Shown here: piece by piece, positions 52,882 through 61,686 of the stretch
How positions within the stretch are numbered: the first letter of the stretch is position 1
How the letters are laid out: every line of letters starts with the position of its first letter
Assembly: GCF_017908595.1 (NCBI RefSeq)
Contig: NZ_JAGKTL010000002.1
Span: 124,001-188,000, forward strand
Direction of reading: 5' to 3'
DNA length: 64,000 nucleotides
Source: Rhodothermus bifroesti
GTDB taxonomy: Bacteria > Bacteroidota > Rhodothermia > Rhodothermales > Rhodothermaceae
The notes under the pieces: generated by a model
Told to the model about the DNA's origin: nothing
The model's input: only the letters and a program-made list of their open reading frames with translations
The model's database searches: none
Position numbers and translations under genes: made by a program

Positions 52882-53727
52882 TCAGTCGTGGTTGCTGAGC
52901 TGGCTCAGTTCCTGGGAACGTCGGGTAGCAGTAGCTACCGCGTTGATAAGCATGGTGCGCAGGCCATGGGCTTCTAGCTCGGCCACGGCCGCAATAGCAG
53001 TGCCTCCCGGTGTGGTCACTTCATCGCGCAAAATGGCCGGATGACGCCCCGTTTCCAGCACCAACTTTGCTGCTCCGTAGACGGTCTGCGCAGCCAAGCG
53101 GAAGGCAATCGGACGTGGCAAGCCTTGCTTAACACCAGCATCTGTTAGGGCCTCGATAAACATAAACACGTAAGCTGGTCCACTCCCCGAAAGACCTGTG
53201 ACGGCATCCATCAGGTATTCGGGCACAGTCTCTACTTTGCCAACGGCTTCAAAAATTTGGCGGCACAGCTCTACATGCTCCGCTCGGGCATGCGCGCCGG
53301 CAGCCAAGGCTGTAGCCCCTTCATCAACCAGCGCAGGGGTGTTTGGCATAGCGCGGACTACAGGCAGCGGCCTGCCAAACAAGCGCTCAATGGAGCTGGT
53401 TGTCAAACCGGCAAGTACCGAAAGAATTAAAGCCTCGGGAAGCACTTGCGCCCGGATTTCTTCAATCACCTCGCGGGCGTTTTGCGGCTTAACAGCCAGC
53501 ACAATCAAGGTAGCTTCCCTTACAGCCTGCAGGTTGCTTGTGGTCGTCTGAATACCAGGAAATTCAGCCTGCAGCGCCTCTAGCGCTGAGGGATTGCGGC
53601 GCGTAGCACGAATTTGCTCAGGGGCCAGTTCATGGCCGCGTAACAATCCGCCAATGAGCGCCCGGCCAATATTTCCTGCTCCGATGATGGCAATGGTTTG
53701 ATGAGTCAATAGGGCAGCAGCGGTCAT
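52882..53727 (-). CDS. proC: Pyrroline-5-carboxylate reductase
   Basis: 281 residues. Last step of proline synthesis, reducing P5C with NAD(P)H. Rossmann motif IAIIGAGNIGRALIGGLL; cofactor specificity strand 'RATRRNPSALEAL'; C-terminal signature DAVTGLSGSGPAYVFMFIEAL and 'EVTTPGGTAIAAV'. It sits between hisB and hisH, joined to hisB by an ATGA overlap, so proline synthesis is transcribed with histidine genes. Confidence 0.95.
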   Translation of the reverse strand: MTAAALLTHQTIAIIGAGNIGRALIGGLLRGHELAPEQIRATRRNPSALEALQAEFPGIQTTTSNLQAVREATLIVLAVKPQNAREVIEEIRAQVLPEALILSVLAGLTTSSIERLFGRPLPVVRAMPNTPALVDEGATALAAGAHARAEHVELCRQIFEAVGKVETVPEYLMDAVTGLSGSGPAYVFMFIEALTDAGVKQGLPRPIAFRLAAQTVYGAAKLVLETGRHPAILRDEVTTPGGTAIAAVAELEAHGLRTMLINAVATATRRSQELSQLSNHD

Positions 53728-54332
53728 AGCACGCCTTTGGTCGAAAGCACTGGGCCATAGCGCGCGTCGCGCGCTACAGCTTCGCGCAACGCCCGCGCTA
53801 CGGCTTTGAAGATGGCTTCTACTTGATGATGGGTGTTTTCTCCGTAAAGCACGCTAATATGGAGGTTGCAGCGTGCGTGTTCCGCAAACGAGTACCAAAA
53901 ATGCCGCACCAGTTCAGTGGGCAAATCCCCAACGGTAGGACGCGCAAATTGGGCGTCAAAGACCAGGTAAAAGCGCCCTGAAAGGTCAACGACGGCCCGA
54001 GCTAGCGCCTCGTCCATAGGCACATAGGCCATACCGTAGCGAGCAATGTAGGCCTTGTCCCCCAGGGCTTCAGTAAAGGCTTGACCTAGGGTGATGGCTA
54101 CGTCTTCGACCGAATGATGCTCATCAACATGCCGGTCGCCTTGGCAGTGGACCACAAGGTCAAAGCTACCATGACGTGCCCAAAGCGCCAGCATGTGATC
54201 CAGGAACCCAATGCCCGTCTTACAGTCAGACCGGCCCGTGCCATCTAAAGTCAAGACGACCTCGACATCCGTCTCGCCTGTAGTGCGATGGCGGGAGGCT
54301 GATCGGGGGGTAAACGTGGGGATTGTAGCCAT
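53724..54332 (-). CDS. hisB: Imidazoleglycerol-phosphate dehydratase
   Basis: 202 residues, monofunctional (no N-terminal phosphatase). Dehydrates IGP to imidazole-acetol phosphate at a dimanganese site. Metal ligands in FLDHMLALWARHG, DEHHSVEDVAITLGQA and 'HARCNLHI', HQVEAIFKAVARAL. First his gene of the leftward run, divergent from metG across about 136 bases, where the promoters of both must lie. Confidence 0.95.
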   Translation of the reverse strand: MATIPTFTPRSASRHRTTGETDVEVVLTLDGTGRSDCKTGIGFLDHMLALWARHGSFDLVVHCQGDRHVDEHHSVEDVAITLGQAFTEALGDKAYIARYGMAYVPMDEALARAVVDLSGRFYLVFDAQFARPTVGDLPTELVRHFWYSFAEHARCNLHISVLYGENTHHQVEAIFKAVARALREAVARDARYGPVLSTKGVL

Positions 54333-54468
54333 CGAACCGATTACGCTAGCTAAGCGTTTGCGCTACCCACAGCATGCAGATAGCTGCGCAAATTTCTGAA
54401 ACCTGGCAAGCGAATGCTAGCCACTTGCACCAAAATCCTGCGATTTTCTTAAACCGTTTTGGTCTTTT

Positions 54469-56571
54469 ATGGAAGCAACGCGCTTTGAACGCATTCTGGT
54501 TACTGCAGCTTTGCCGTATGCCAATGGCCCAATTCACATTGGGCATCTTGCTGGGGCCTATTTGCCGGCAGATCTATACTGTCGCTACCAGCGTCTGAAA
54601 GGCCGGGATGTACTGTTTATCTGCGGTTCCGATGAGCTGGGCGTGGCCATTTTGATGCGCGCTCTTGAAGAAGGTACGACACCGCAAGCGATTGTGGACC
54701 GCTACCACCCGATGATTCGGGAGAGCTTTGCCCGCTTTGGGATCAGCTTTGATTACTACGGCCGCACCACTTCGCCGGTGCATTTTGAGACCAGCCAGGA
54801 CTTCTTCCGTCGTTTGGATGCACAAGGCTTCTTTAAGCTGAAGACCGAAAAGCAGCTCTACGATCCCGAAGCCGGGCTGTTTTTGGCTGACCGCTTCGTG
54901 CGCGGCACGTGCCCGGTATGCGGCTATGAAGAGGCCTATGGAGACCAGTGTGAGCGCTGCGGTACTTCGCTGAGCCCCACCGATCTCATTAATCCACGCA
55001 GCGTGCTCTCTAAAGCGACTCCTGAACTGCGCGAAACCACCCATTGGTATTTGCCGCTGGGCGACTGGCAAGAACGCCTAGAAGCATGGATCGCGACGCA
55101 CCCGGAATGGAAACCTAACGTGCTGGGACAAGTCCGCAGCTGGCTCCAACAAGGGCTGCGCGACCGCGCCGTCACGCGCGACATTCCTTGGGGCGTGCCT
55201 GTGCCGGAAGACGTAGCCCGTCGACATGGCGTGTCTGCCGAGGGCAAAGTGCTCTACGTGTGGTTCGATGCCCCCATAGGCTACATTTCTGCCACCCGCG
55301 AGTGGGCACAGCAGCAGGGCGATCCGGAAGCCTGGCGGCGCTACTGGCAGGATAAACGCACGCGCTTAATTCATTTCATTGGAAAAGACAACATTGTCTT
55401 TCACTGCCTGATGTTTCCTGCAATGCTCATGATGCATGGCGCGTTCGTGCTGCCCGACAACGTGCCCGCCAACGAGTTTCTCAACCTGGAGGGTAAAAAA
55501 CTGTCTACCAGCCGTGGCTGGGCAGTCTGGCTGCACGAATATTTGGAAACATTCCCGCCCGATTTGCTGCGCTACGTCTTAACCACAATGCTGCCCGAGA
55601 CGCGGGATGCGGACTTCAGCTGGAAAGAGTTTCAGCAGCGCGTCAATGCAGAACTGGCCGACATTTTGGGCAATTTCGTTTACCGCACGCTCACCTTTGC
55701 TCAGCGGTTTGCTGAGGGTAAAGTGCCTCCGCTACGCAACCCGCGGCCTGTCGATGCAGCCGTGCTCGCCGAACTGGCCTCCTATCCCGAACGAATCGGT
55801 ACCGCCTACGAGCAGTTCCGTTTTCGTGAAGCCGTTCAGGAGACCATGAACTTGGCTCGGCTTGGCAATAAGTACTTTAACGACACCGAACCTTGGCATA
55901 CGCGGAAAACCGACCCCCAAGCCTGTGCCAATACAATCCATATCTCGTTGCAGCTTTGCGCAGCCCTTAGCATTCTGCTCGAGCCGGTCTTGCCCTTTGC
56001 AGCAGCCCGCCTGCGTCAAATGTTGCGCCTAGAAGGCGTACGCGCTAGCACCCCCGAACGCACTACGGGCACACTTGGATGGGACGATGCCGCACGTCCT
56101 TTGCTCGCTGAAGGCCACGTTCTTGGCAATCCTGAAATTCTGTTTTCTAAGATCGAAGATGACATCATCAACCAGCAAATTGCCCACCTGGAGCAGCGAG
56201 CAAAACAAACCCCTTCCCAAACCAATGCAACCCCTTATGCGCCGCTGAAACCGGAAATCCTCTATAGCGATTTTGACCGGCTAGACCTAAGGGTTGGGAT
56301 AGTGCAAAAAGCAGAGCGCGTACCTAAATCACAAAAGCTGCTTCGCTTAGAGGTTGACCTGGGGTTTGAAAAACGGCAAATTCTGGCTGGTGTGGCTGAA
56401 CAGTGGGCACCAGAGGCCCTAGAAGGACGACGTGTGGTGGTGGTAGCCAACCTGCAGCCTCGACGGCTCATGGGACTTGAAAGCCAGGGGATGCTGCTTA
56501 TGGCTGAGGATCGTGAAGGCCGTCTGGTGCCGGTTACAGCCGAAAGCGAACCCGGTGCTGTGGTGCGTTGA
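54469..56571 (+). CDS. metG: Methionyl-tRNA synthetase with C-terminal tRNA-binding domain
   Basis: 700 residues. Class I synthetase: HIGH motif in PIHIGHLAGAYLPAD, KMSKS equivalent as GKKLSTSRGW, and a zinc knuckle with two CxxC pairs (CPVCGYEEAYGDQCERCG) near residue 145. The anticodon-binding helical domain is followed by a linker and a C-terminal EMAP/Arc1p-like OB fold (DFDRLDLRVGIVQKAERVP, then LMGLESQGMLLMAED) that aids dimerisation and tRNA binding. A strong terminator follows. Confidence 0.95.
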   Translation: MEATRFERILVTAALPYANGPIHIGHLAGAYLPADLYCRYQRLKGRDVLFICGSDELGVAILMRALEEGTTPQAIVDRYHPMIRESFARFGISFDYYGRTTSPVHFETSQDFFRRLDAQGFFKLKTEKQLYDPEAGLFLADRFVRGTCPVCGYEEAYGDQCERCGTSLSPTDLINPRSVLSKATPELRETTHWYLPLGDWQERLEAWIATHPEWKPNVLGQVRSWLQQGLRDRAVTRDIPWGVPVPEDVARRHGVSAEGKVLYVWFDAPIGYISATREWAQQQGDPEAWRRYWQDKRTRLIHFIGKDNIVFHCLMFPAMLMMHGAFVLPDNVPANEFLNLEGKKLSTSRGWAVWLHEYLETFPPDLLRYVLTTMLPETRDADFSWKEFQQRVNAELADILGNFVYRTLTFAQRFAEGKVPPLRNPRPVDAAVLAELASYPERIGTAYEQFRFREAVQETMNLARLGNKYFNDTEPWHTRKTDPQACANTIHISLQLCAALSILLEPVLPFAAARLRQMLRLEGVRASTPERTTGTLGWDDAARPLLAEGHVLGNPEILFSKIEDDIINQQIAHLEQRAKQTPSQTNATPYAPLKPEILYSDFDRLDLRVGIVQKAERVPKSQKLLRLEVDLGFEKRQILAGVAEQWAPEALEGRRVVVVANLQPRRLMGLESQGMLLMAEDREGRLVPVTAESEPGAVVR

Positions 56572-56661
56572 GTCTTGGGGAGGCGCAACGACGGATTGGG
56601 GAAGGGACTGAACAAAAGCCAACGTATCAGAGAGACAGCAGTAAAGCTAAAGAAGAGAGAA

Positions 56662-56701
56662 AAACCTAAAAGGGCCCGCACTTGCAGGCCCTTTTAGGTT
56701 T
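56662..56701. terminator. Bidirectional terminator between metG and the Ala-rich lipoprotein gene
   Basis: AAACCTAAAAGGGCC (56662-56676) and its exact complement (56687-56701) form a 15-bp stem with a 10-base loop. A-rich sequence on the left and T-rich stem ends give a usable T tract in either direction, so it can end both convergent genes. Confidence 0.9.
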
Positions 56702-56714
56702 GCGTTAACCTCTC

Positions 56715-58022
56715 TTAGCCAAGATGAAGCAACGCTAGCACGGTTGCTGCCAGCCCCGCCCGTGCGTTGCCTTGCAGCGAATTGCTGATGGTGCTTTCAG
56801 CGCTGCTGTAGAAAGCTAAAGAAGCTTCCGCAACGGCTGTAGCCGAGCTGGCTAGCGAAAGCGCCGTCTGCAAGGCGTTTTTAGCCGCGCTTAAAGAAGC
56901 TTTGAGGTTAGCCATAGCCTGGCTGCTAAGGCCTAGCGTAGCAGCCAGTGCAGCTTCTACGGTCGCAATATATTGGGCACGGGCTTGCTCCATGGCCGTT
57001 GTGCTGCTTGCGGCCCGCAAGGAAGCAAACCAATCTGCTCGTGCCTGCACAAGGGAATCCATGCGGGACTGAGCCACACCCTCGGCCCGGAAAGCGGCCT
57101 CAACAGCAGCTGTAGTGGCCAGGGCGCTCAGAATTTCTGCCTGCTTGCGTAGGGCAATGCGTGCCGTCTGACTACCCCCAGCTACCAAACGCGTAGCAGC
57201 CAAGCGTGCCGTTTGCAGCAGCTTTGCCCGAGCTTCAGCCGAAAGTCCTGCCTCGGTGTAAGCTTCCAAAAAAGCAGCCTCGAAGCTAGCTATGGCGTTG
57301 CTTTCGGCTTGTGCACTGGTGGCCGTATGCAACGCAGCCTGGAGGGCTGCCCAAGCCGAAAGTTGCCGCTGACGTGCTTGCGCTAACGCCTGAGCCGAAG
57401 CTCCTGCCCGGCTTACAAATGCAGCTTCAGCACGAGCGATTTGCTGCAAGGTAGTGGCAAGCTGCGCTGTGGTAAGGCCACCTGCCTGCAATTCGGCCGC
57501 TACCGAGCTAGTTATATAAGCGGCCACCAGTGCCGGCGAGGCGTCGCCCGCATCTTCCTGGCCGTTGTCATCCTGATTGCGTACCGTAACATAAACCTCC
57601 GCTTCCGCTTTGGATTCGGCCGTCATAGGCATCGCACGCACCGTGCCACCGCTACCTACATGCACATAGACCAGCACCGCTGAGCGAAAGCTGCCTTTTT
57701 CAGCCCGCAGCATCAGCAGATCACCGCTTCGTGCTGCAACATTTAAAGCAAAGGCTCCAGTAGCGTCGCTCTGGACTTGCCCTTCCAGCGGTTGTAACGT
57801 ACCATTGCCCTGGAGACGGGCAGCTGTAACCACGGCTCCCTCAATAGCAGCCTGGACGGCTGCTACTCCTTGCTTGCCCGCCCCACCAGTCTCACCATAG
57901 CCCTGAGCATCGGTGACGCGCCCTTCTAAACGAACCGTTGCCACGTCGCCTCCGCTGTCACATCCCATCAGCCCCAGTCCTAAAGCGAATAAGGCTATTC
58001 CAAATAGCTGTGCTACCTTCAT
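56715..58022 (-). CDS. Large alanine-rich lipoprotein
   Basis: 435 residues from the ATG at 58022. Lipobox GLMGCDSGG, so anchored outside the cytoplasm. Residues about 30-150 form a beta-rich domain like carboxypeptidase-regulatory/Ig-type repeats (VRLEGRVTDAQGYGE ... SDATGAFALNVAA). From about 160 to 435 it is almost all Ala/Ser/Gln/Leu helices with a loose repeat (EAAFLEAYTEAGLSAEARAK; 'ATVEAALAATLGLSSQAMA'). I recognise no enzyme motif; a helical stalk or adhesin-like surface protein is possible. Isolated by a terminator downstream and about 280 bases of leader. Confidence 0.72.
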   Translation of the reverse strand: MKVAQLFGIALFALGLGLMGCDSGGDVATVRLEGRVTDAQGYGETGGAGKQGVAAVQAAIEGAVVTAARLQGNGTLQPLEGQVQSDATGAFALNVAARSGDLLMLRAEKGSFRSAVLVYVHVGSGGTVRAMPMTAESKAEAEVYVTVRNQDDNGQEDAGDASPALVAAYITSSVAAELQAGGLTTAQLATTLQQIARAEAAFVSRAGASAQALAQARQRQLSAWAALQAALHTATSAQAESNAIASFEAAFLEAYTEAGLSAEARAKLLQTARLAATRLVAGGSQTARIALRKQAEILSALATTAAVEAAFRAEGVAQSRMDSLVQARADWFASLRAASSTTAMEQARAQYIATVEAALAATLGLSSQAMANLKASLSAAKNALQTALSLASSATAVAEASLAFYSSAESTISNSLQGNARAGLAATVLALLHLG

Positions 58023-58304
58023 CAGTCTCTCCGCTTGGTTACCTTTCAACAGACACCCTTCAGTACCCCGAAAATCATGCCATCTGCCAATTTCCTAGTG
58101 AAACAGCCTAACGTTGCTCGAATGATGTGCATATCTCGAAGCGAATGTGCAAAGAGTGCACTATAACCAAACGAGGCACACTTTCCAGTAAGCCGGAGTA
58201 GGTAGCCTGCAGGAATCTTCACAAAACTGTAAACCCTTTGTGGTGGGGAGGGCCTTGCATTTTAGGAATTAAAGCGTTTCTTTTGTGAAACCGCTGTCGC
58301 TAGT
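58023..58304. other. Divergent intergenic region, nothing recognised
   Basis: 282 bases between the alanine-rich lipoprotein and the oxidase operon. It must carry promoters for both directions. I found no strong inverted repeat, no RNA gene and no open frame I would support. Confidence 0.5.
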
Positions 58305-58520
58305 ATGAAAGAATCTGTCCGTTTGTTCGTGCAAATGGGGGTGATAGTGATGGTGGGGATTCCTATAGTTGCCTATTTATGGGAAACGCTAAACCAGTTG
58401 TTGTCGCTGCATGTGCAGCCGACGCGTTTGTGGATTTCGTTGCCCTTACTGGTTGTGCTGTGGGTTTGGTTGCGTTGGCTTTCCCGACGTGCGCAGGATG
58501 GGATGAAAACGAGCCCGTAA
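58305..58520 (+). CDS. Small membrane protein at the head of the ba3 oxidase operon
   Basis: 71 residues with two hydrophobic helices (about 8-28, FVQMGVIVMVGIPIVAYLWE, and 43-58, WISLPLLVVLWVWLRW) and a basic tail. I do not recognise a family. It stands 28 bases before the subunit IIa gene on the same strand, so it may be an accessory or assembly subunit of the oxidase, which is inference from position. Confidence 0.62.
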   Translation: MKESVRLFVQMGVIVMVGIPIVAYLWETLNQLLSLHVQPTRLWISLPLLVVLWVWLRWLSRRAQDGMKTSP

Positions 58521-58548
58521 CTCTGCTAACCTAAGCTGTTGAACTGCT

Positions 58549-58689
58549 ATGGCCGAAGCAAGACCTGTCCAGCAGCCTGCTCCGCCAGAAGAGCCTGACG
58601 TGCGGGGCACACTTTTTTTGACCTTGATTTTTTTAGCTATGGTTTTTGGATTTTGGATTATCGTGTACCTTATGCTTTTAAACCGGTAA
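58549..58689 (+). CDS. cbaD: Cytochrome ba3 oxidase subunit IIa (very short)
   Basis: 46 residues. A proline/glutamate-rich start (MAEARPVQQPAPPEEPDV) is followed by one membrane helix, GTLFLTLIFLAMVFGFWIIV, and YLMLLNR. This matches subunit IIa of ba3-type oxidases, which has a single helix with a 'P.G......FW..Y' pattern. The gene lies four bases before subunit II, exactly where subunit IIa is expected. It is short enough to be missed by automatic calling. Confidence 0.75.
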   Translation: MAEARPVQQPAPPEEPDVRGTLFLTLIFLAMVFGFWIIVYLMLLNR

Positions 58690-58693
58690 GCCT

Positions 58694-59161
58694 ATGAAAG
58701 TCCATGCCTACGAGCGCACTTTTATGGCCGTTGGGGGCGTTTTGCTGGTGCTTTGTCTGGTAGCCCTCGTTTACGCCTCGTTTGCTATGGGCATTCATTT
58801 GCCTGGGCGTACGGGGGAGATTGAGCCTGGCAAGGTTTTTACAACGCCGCCGTTTGACCGTCCTGGCGTGCATCAAACGGGGCCCAACCGGTACGATGTG
58901 GTGATTATTGGACAAGCCTGGCGTTTTCACCCGATGGAGCTGCGCGTGCCGGTCGGAGCGGAGCTTAACTTCATCGCGACGGCCTTTGACGTCATCCACG
59001 GCTTTTCTATTGAGGGGACGCGCGTGAACATGATGCTCATTCCAGGCCAAATCACCCGTTTAAGCTATCGCTTCCGCTCGCCTGGGGAGTACCTGATCGT
59101 ATGTCATGAATACTGTGGCGCTGGCCACCATAACATGTACGGAAAAATCATCGTCGAATAA
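58694..59161 (+). CDS. cbaB: Cytochrome ba3 oxidase subunit II (CuA)
   Basis: 155 residues. One N-terminal membrane helix (VGGVLLVLCLVALVYASFA) and a periplasmic cupredoxin domain. The binuclear CuA site is complete: the upstream His in DVIHGFSIEG, and CHEYCGAGHHNMYG with both Cys, the His and the Met. Accepts electrons from a soluble donor (cytochrome c or HiPIP; which one is unknown). No fused cytochrome c domain, so it is not the caa3 enzyme. Confidence 0.93.
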   Translation: MKVHAYERTFMAVGGVLLVLCLVALVYASFAMGIHLPGRTGEIEPGKVFTTPPFDRPGVHQTGPNRYDVVIIGQAWRFHPMELRVPVGAELNFIATAFDVIHGFSIEGTRVNMMLIPGQITRLSYRFRSPGEYLIVCHEYCGAGHHNMYGKIIVE

Positions 59162-59164
59162 GCC

Positions 59165-60850
59165 ATGGCTGAACATGTTGTTGCTTCGACGCCAGTTGTT
59201 GCGGATCCCACGCCGATCACGCTATCGGAAACCCAGCGTCGCGTATTGCGCTGGACGCTATACGTGGGCTACGCGGCACTGACAGCCGGCATTTTTCACG
59301 GTTTAGCCCAGGCCCTTTCTTATGCCGGCATCAACATTTTGGGCTACTTTCCAGCTTTACGCAGCTACTACCAAGGCCTCACAGCCCATGGGGTAGCCAA
59401 TGCGATTATCTTTACGTTCTCTTTTTCCAACGCTTTTCTTCCGCTCATGGTGGCGCGGGCTTTGTCACGCCGCCTAGATGACCGCCTGCTATGGTCCAGC
59501 TTCGGCACGCTGGTCGTGGGCAATCTGCTGGTGATTTATGCCGTTGTGACCAACAAAGCCAGCGTGCTCTACACCGCTTATGCACCGCTGCAGGCGCACT
59601 GGACCTACTACGTGGGGTTGGTTTTTGTGGTGATCAGCACCTGGCTAGCTTTGCTCAATATGCTGCTAAGCTGGCGCGGATGGAAACGTGACCATCCAGA
59701 AGCACGCTTACCGCTTTTGGCCCACATCTCGATCGTCTCTTATGTGATGTGGTTTTTGGCTTCGCTACCCATTGCGGTGGAGTTTTTAGTGTTTCTCATT
59801 CCTTGGTCGTTGGGATGGGTAGAGCGGACCGACCCGCTGCTGACGCGCACGCTTTTTTGGTTTACTGGCCATGCTATTGTCTATGCTTGGCTGCTTCCGG
59901 CTTATGTGTCTTGGTATGCGCTGGTGCCCCGCCAGGCCGGGGGTAAGGTGGTGAGCGATTCGCTTACCCGATTTGTGTTTATTCTCTTTTTGTTGCTTTC
60001 CATCCCGACAGGATTTCACCATCAGTACACCGATCCCGGCGTCCATCAAGGATTTAAGCTGGTGCATGCGGTGCTCACGTTCGGGGTGTTCTTCCCGAGT
60101 CTGATCACCGCTTTTAGCGTCATGGCTTCCTTGGAGATGGGGGGGCGGGCCCATGGGGGCCGTGGACTTTTGGGATGGATCCCTAAGCTGCCCTGGAAGG
60201 ATCCTTCGCTATCGGCTCAGCTTCTGGCGATGATTACGTTCGTTTTTGGCGGCATTACAGGTCTGATTAACGCCTCGTTCACGATGAACCAGGTTGTGCA
60301 CAATACGACCTGGGTGCCAGGGCACTTCCACATGACGGTAGGCAGTGCGGTAGCCATGACGTTTATGGGCGTGGCCTACTGGATGGTGCCTTATCTGACC
60401 GGACGCGGCCTTTGGGGACGCAGCTGGGCTTTGGCCTCGAATTGGATCTATACGATCGGGTTGCTCATCTTTGCACGCGGCATGATCTCGGCCGGCCTGG
60501 AAGGCATGCCGCGTCGCACATTCATGGTCCAAGCACCCTACAACGATCCTGACTGGCTCGTCGGACAAATCCTTACCGGGGTCGGGGGCACGCTAATGTT
60601 TATTGGTATTGCCCTGTTTTTTGTGGTCATTGTAATGACGATCTGGAAAGGCCGCCCAGGCGAAGGCCCCCAGGACATTCCCTGGTCTGAAACGCTGACG
60701 TCTCCTGCTGAAAATGGTTGGGCGCGTCGGCTGGACCGGATTGGCTTCTGGGTCGTTGTGGCCATTCTGCTGATTGTCATTGCCTACGGTCCGTTCTTTG
60801 CCACCTATCTACCGCCCAAGCTTTTTTCACCTGGCTTTCGGATTTATTGA
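59165..60850 (+). CDS. cbaA: Cytochrome ba3 oxidase subunit I
   Basis: 561 residues, about 13 membrane helices. Haem-copper oxygen reductase, B family. Low-spin haem ligands: TAHGVANAIIFTF (first His) and VPGHFHMTVG (last). CuB ligands: FTGHAIVYAWLLPAY, with the His-Tyr cross-link pair, and GFHHQYTDPG. These are close to Thermus ba3. Suited to low oxygen at high temperature. Ends before a strong terminator. Confidence 0.94.
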   Translation: MAEHVVASTPVVADPTPITLSETQRRVLRWTLYVGYAALTAGIFHGLAQALSYAGINILGYFPALRSYYQGLTAHGVANAIIFTFSFSNAFLPLMVARALSRRLDDRLLWSSFGTLVVGNLLVIYAVVTNKASVLYTAYAPLQAHWTYYVGLVFVVISTWLALLNMLLSWRGWKRDHPEARLPLLAHISIVSYVMWFLASLPIAVEFLVFLIPWSLGWVERTDPLLTRTLFWFTGHAIVYAWLLPAYVSWYALVPRQAGGKVVSDSLTRFVFILFLLLSIPTGFHHQYTDPGVHQGFKLVHAVLTFGVFFPSLITAFSVMASLEMGGRAHGGRGLLGWIPKLPWKDPSLSAQLLAMITFVFGGITGLINASFTMNQVVHNTTWVPGHFHMTVGSAVAMTFMGVAYWMVPYLTGRGLWGRSWALASNWIYTIGLLIFARGMISAGLEGMPRRTFMVQAPYNDPDWLVGQILTGVGGTLMFIGIALFFVVIVMTIWKGRPGEGPQDIPWSETLTSPAENGWARRLDRIGFWVVVAILLIVIAYGPFFATYLPPKLFSPGFRIY

Positions 60851-60860
60851 GTTGCAAACG

Positions 60861-60898
60861 AGGGGATAGACCATAGGGTCTATCCCCTTTTCTTTTTG
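60861..60898. terminator. Terminator between the ba3 operon and argB
   Basis: AGGGGATAGACC (60861-60872) pairs perfectly with GGTCTATCCCCT (60877-60888) around a 4-base loop and runs into TTTTCTTTTT, a classical plus-strand terminator. It lies just before the argB stop, so the arg transcript from the other side may also end here. Confidence 0.9.
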
Positions 60899-60900
60899 GG

Positions 60901-61686
60901 CTAAGCTACCACCCGCGTAGCTTGCCGACGCTGCACCAAGTCTTCGGGGGCAAGGATGTAAACCTCGGGAATACCTGCCTGCAGGGCCTGAAAGGCAACA
61001 TCGAGTTTGATGCGCATGCCACCACTGATCCAACCGTCTTGCACCCCGGAGTCGAAGGTGGCCCTGTCGCAACAAGGAAGTAGGCTGTTGGGGTCGGAGG
61101 GGTTGCGCCGCACACCACCCGTTTCTGTAACCAGTAAAAACGTGTTGGCTTGGAGCGCTTTGGCCAGGGCACAGGCTACGGTATCGGCGTTCACATTGTA
61201 AAGCTGCCCGGCTTTGTCAATGCCCAAGGGTGCCACGATGGGCATATACCCCCCCGAGAGCAAGTGCTGCAGCAGCTTGGGATCCACATGTTCTACATCT
61301 CCTACAAAACCAAAGTCTACCACTTCTCCTTCGATGGTCCAGGGTGGACGGCGCGTGACTTGCAGCATGCCTCCATCGGCGGCAGCAAGCCCTACCGCGG
61401 GCAGTCCATGTCGCAGGGCAGCAGCAACCAGGCGCAGATTCAGTTCGCCGCGCAACGCCCATTGCAGAATCTGCAGGTCCAGCGCTGTGGTAACGCGTCG
61501 GCCTTGAACAATGCGAGGCCTATGGTCCAGCCTCTGGGCTAGTGCCGTTGCTTGCGGCCCGCCTCCATGTACGACCACCACGGGTGCCTGTTGACGCAAG
61601 GTGGATAGCGCAGTCCAGAAAGTTTCTAAAGTGTCGGGCGCCTCGAGCAGCGCGCCCCCAAGCTTGACCACAACCAGCGCACTCAT
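60901..61686 (-). CDS. argB: Acetylglutamate kinase (N-acyl-glutamate kinase)
   Basis: 261 residues. Second step of acetylated arginine synthesis. KLGGALLEAP, VVVVHGGGPQATALA and the glycine-rich nucleotide site typical of the amino-acid-kinase fold are visible, then 'YNVNADTVACALA' and 'GGMRIKLDVAFQAL'. The start overlaps the carbamoyltransferase stop (ATGA). If the neighbouring carbamoyltransferase is the succinyl form, the kinase should accept succinylglutamate. Confidence 0.9.
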   Translation of the reverse strand: MSALVVVKLGGALLEAPDTLETFWTALSTLRQQAPVVVVHGGGPQATALAQRLDHRPRIVQGRRVTTALDLQILQWALRGELNLRLVAAALRHGLPAVGLAAADGGMLQVTRRPPWTIEGEVVDFGFVGDVEHVDPKLLQHLLSGGYMPIVAPLGIDKAGQLYNVNADTVACALAKALQANTFLLVTETGGVRRNPSDPNSLLPCCDRATFDSGVQDGWISGGMRIKLDVAFQALQAGIPEVYILAPEDLVQRRQATRVVA

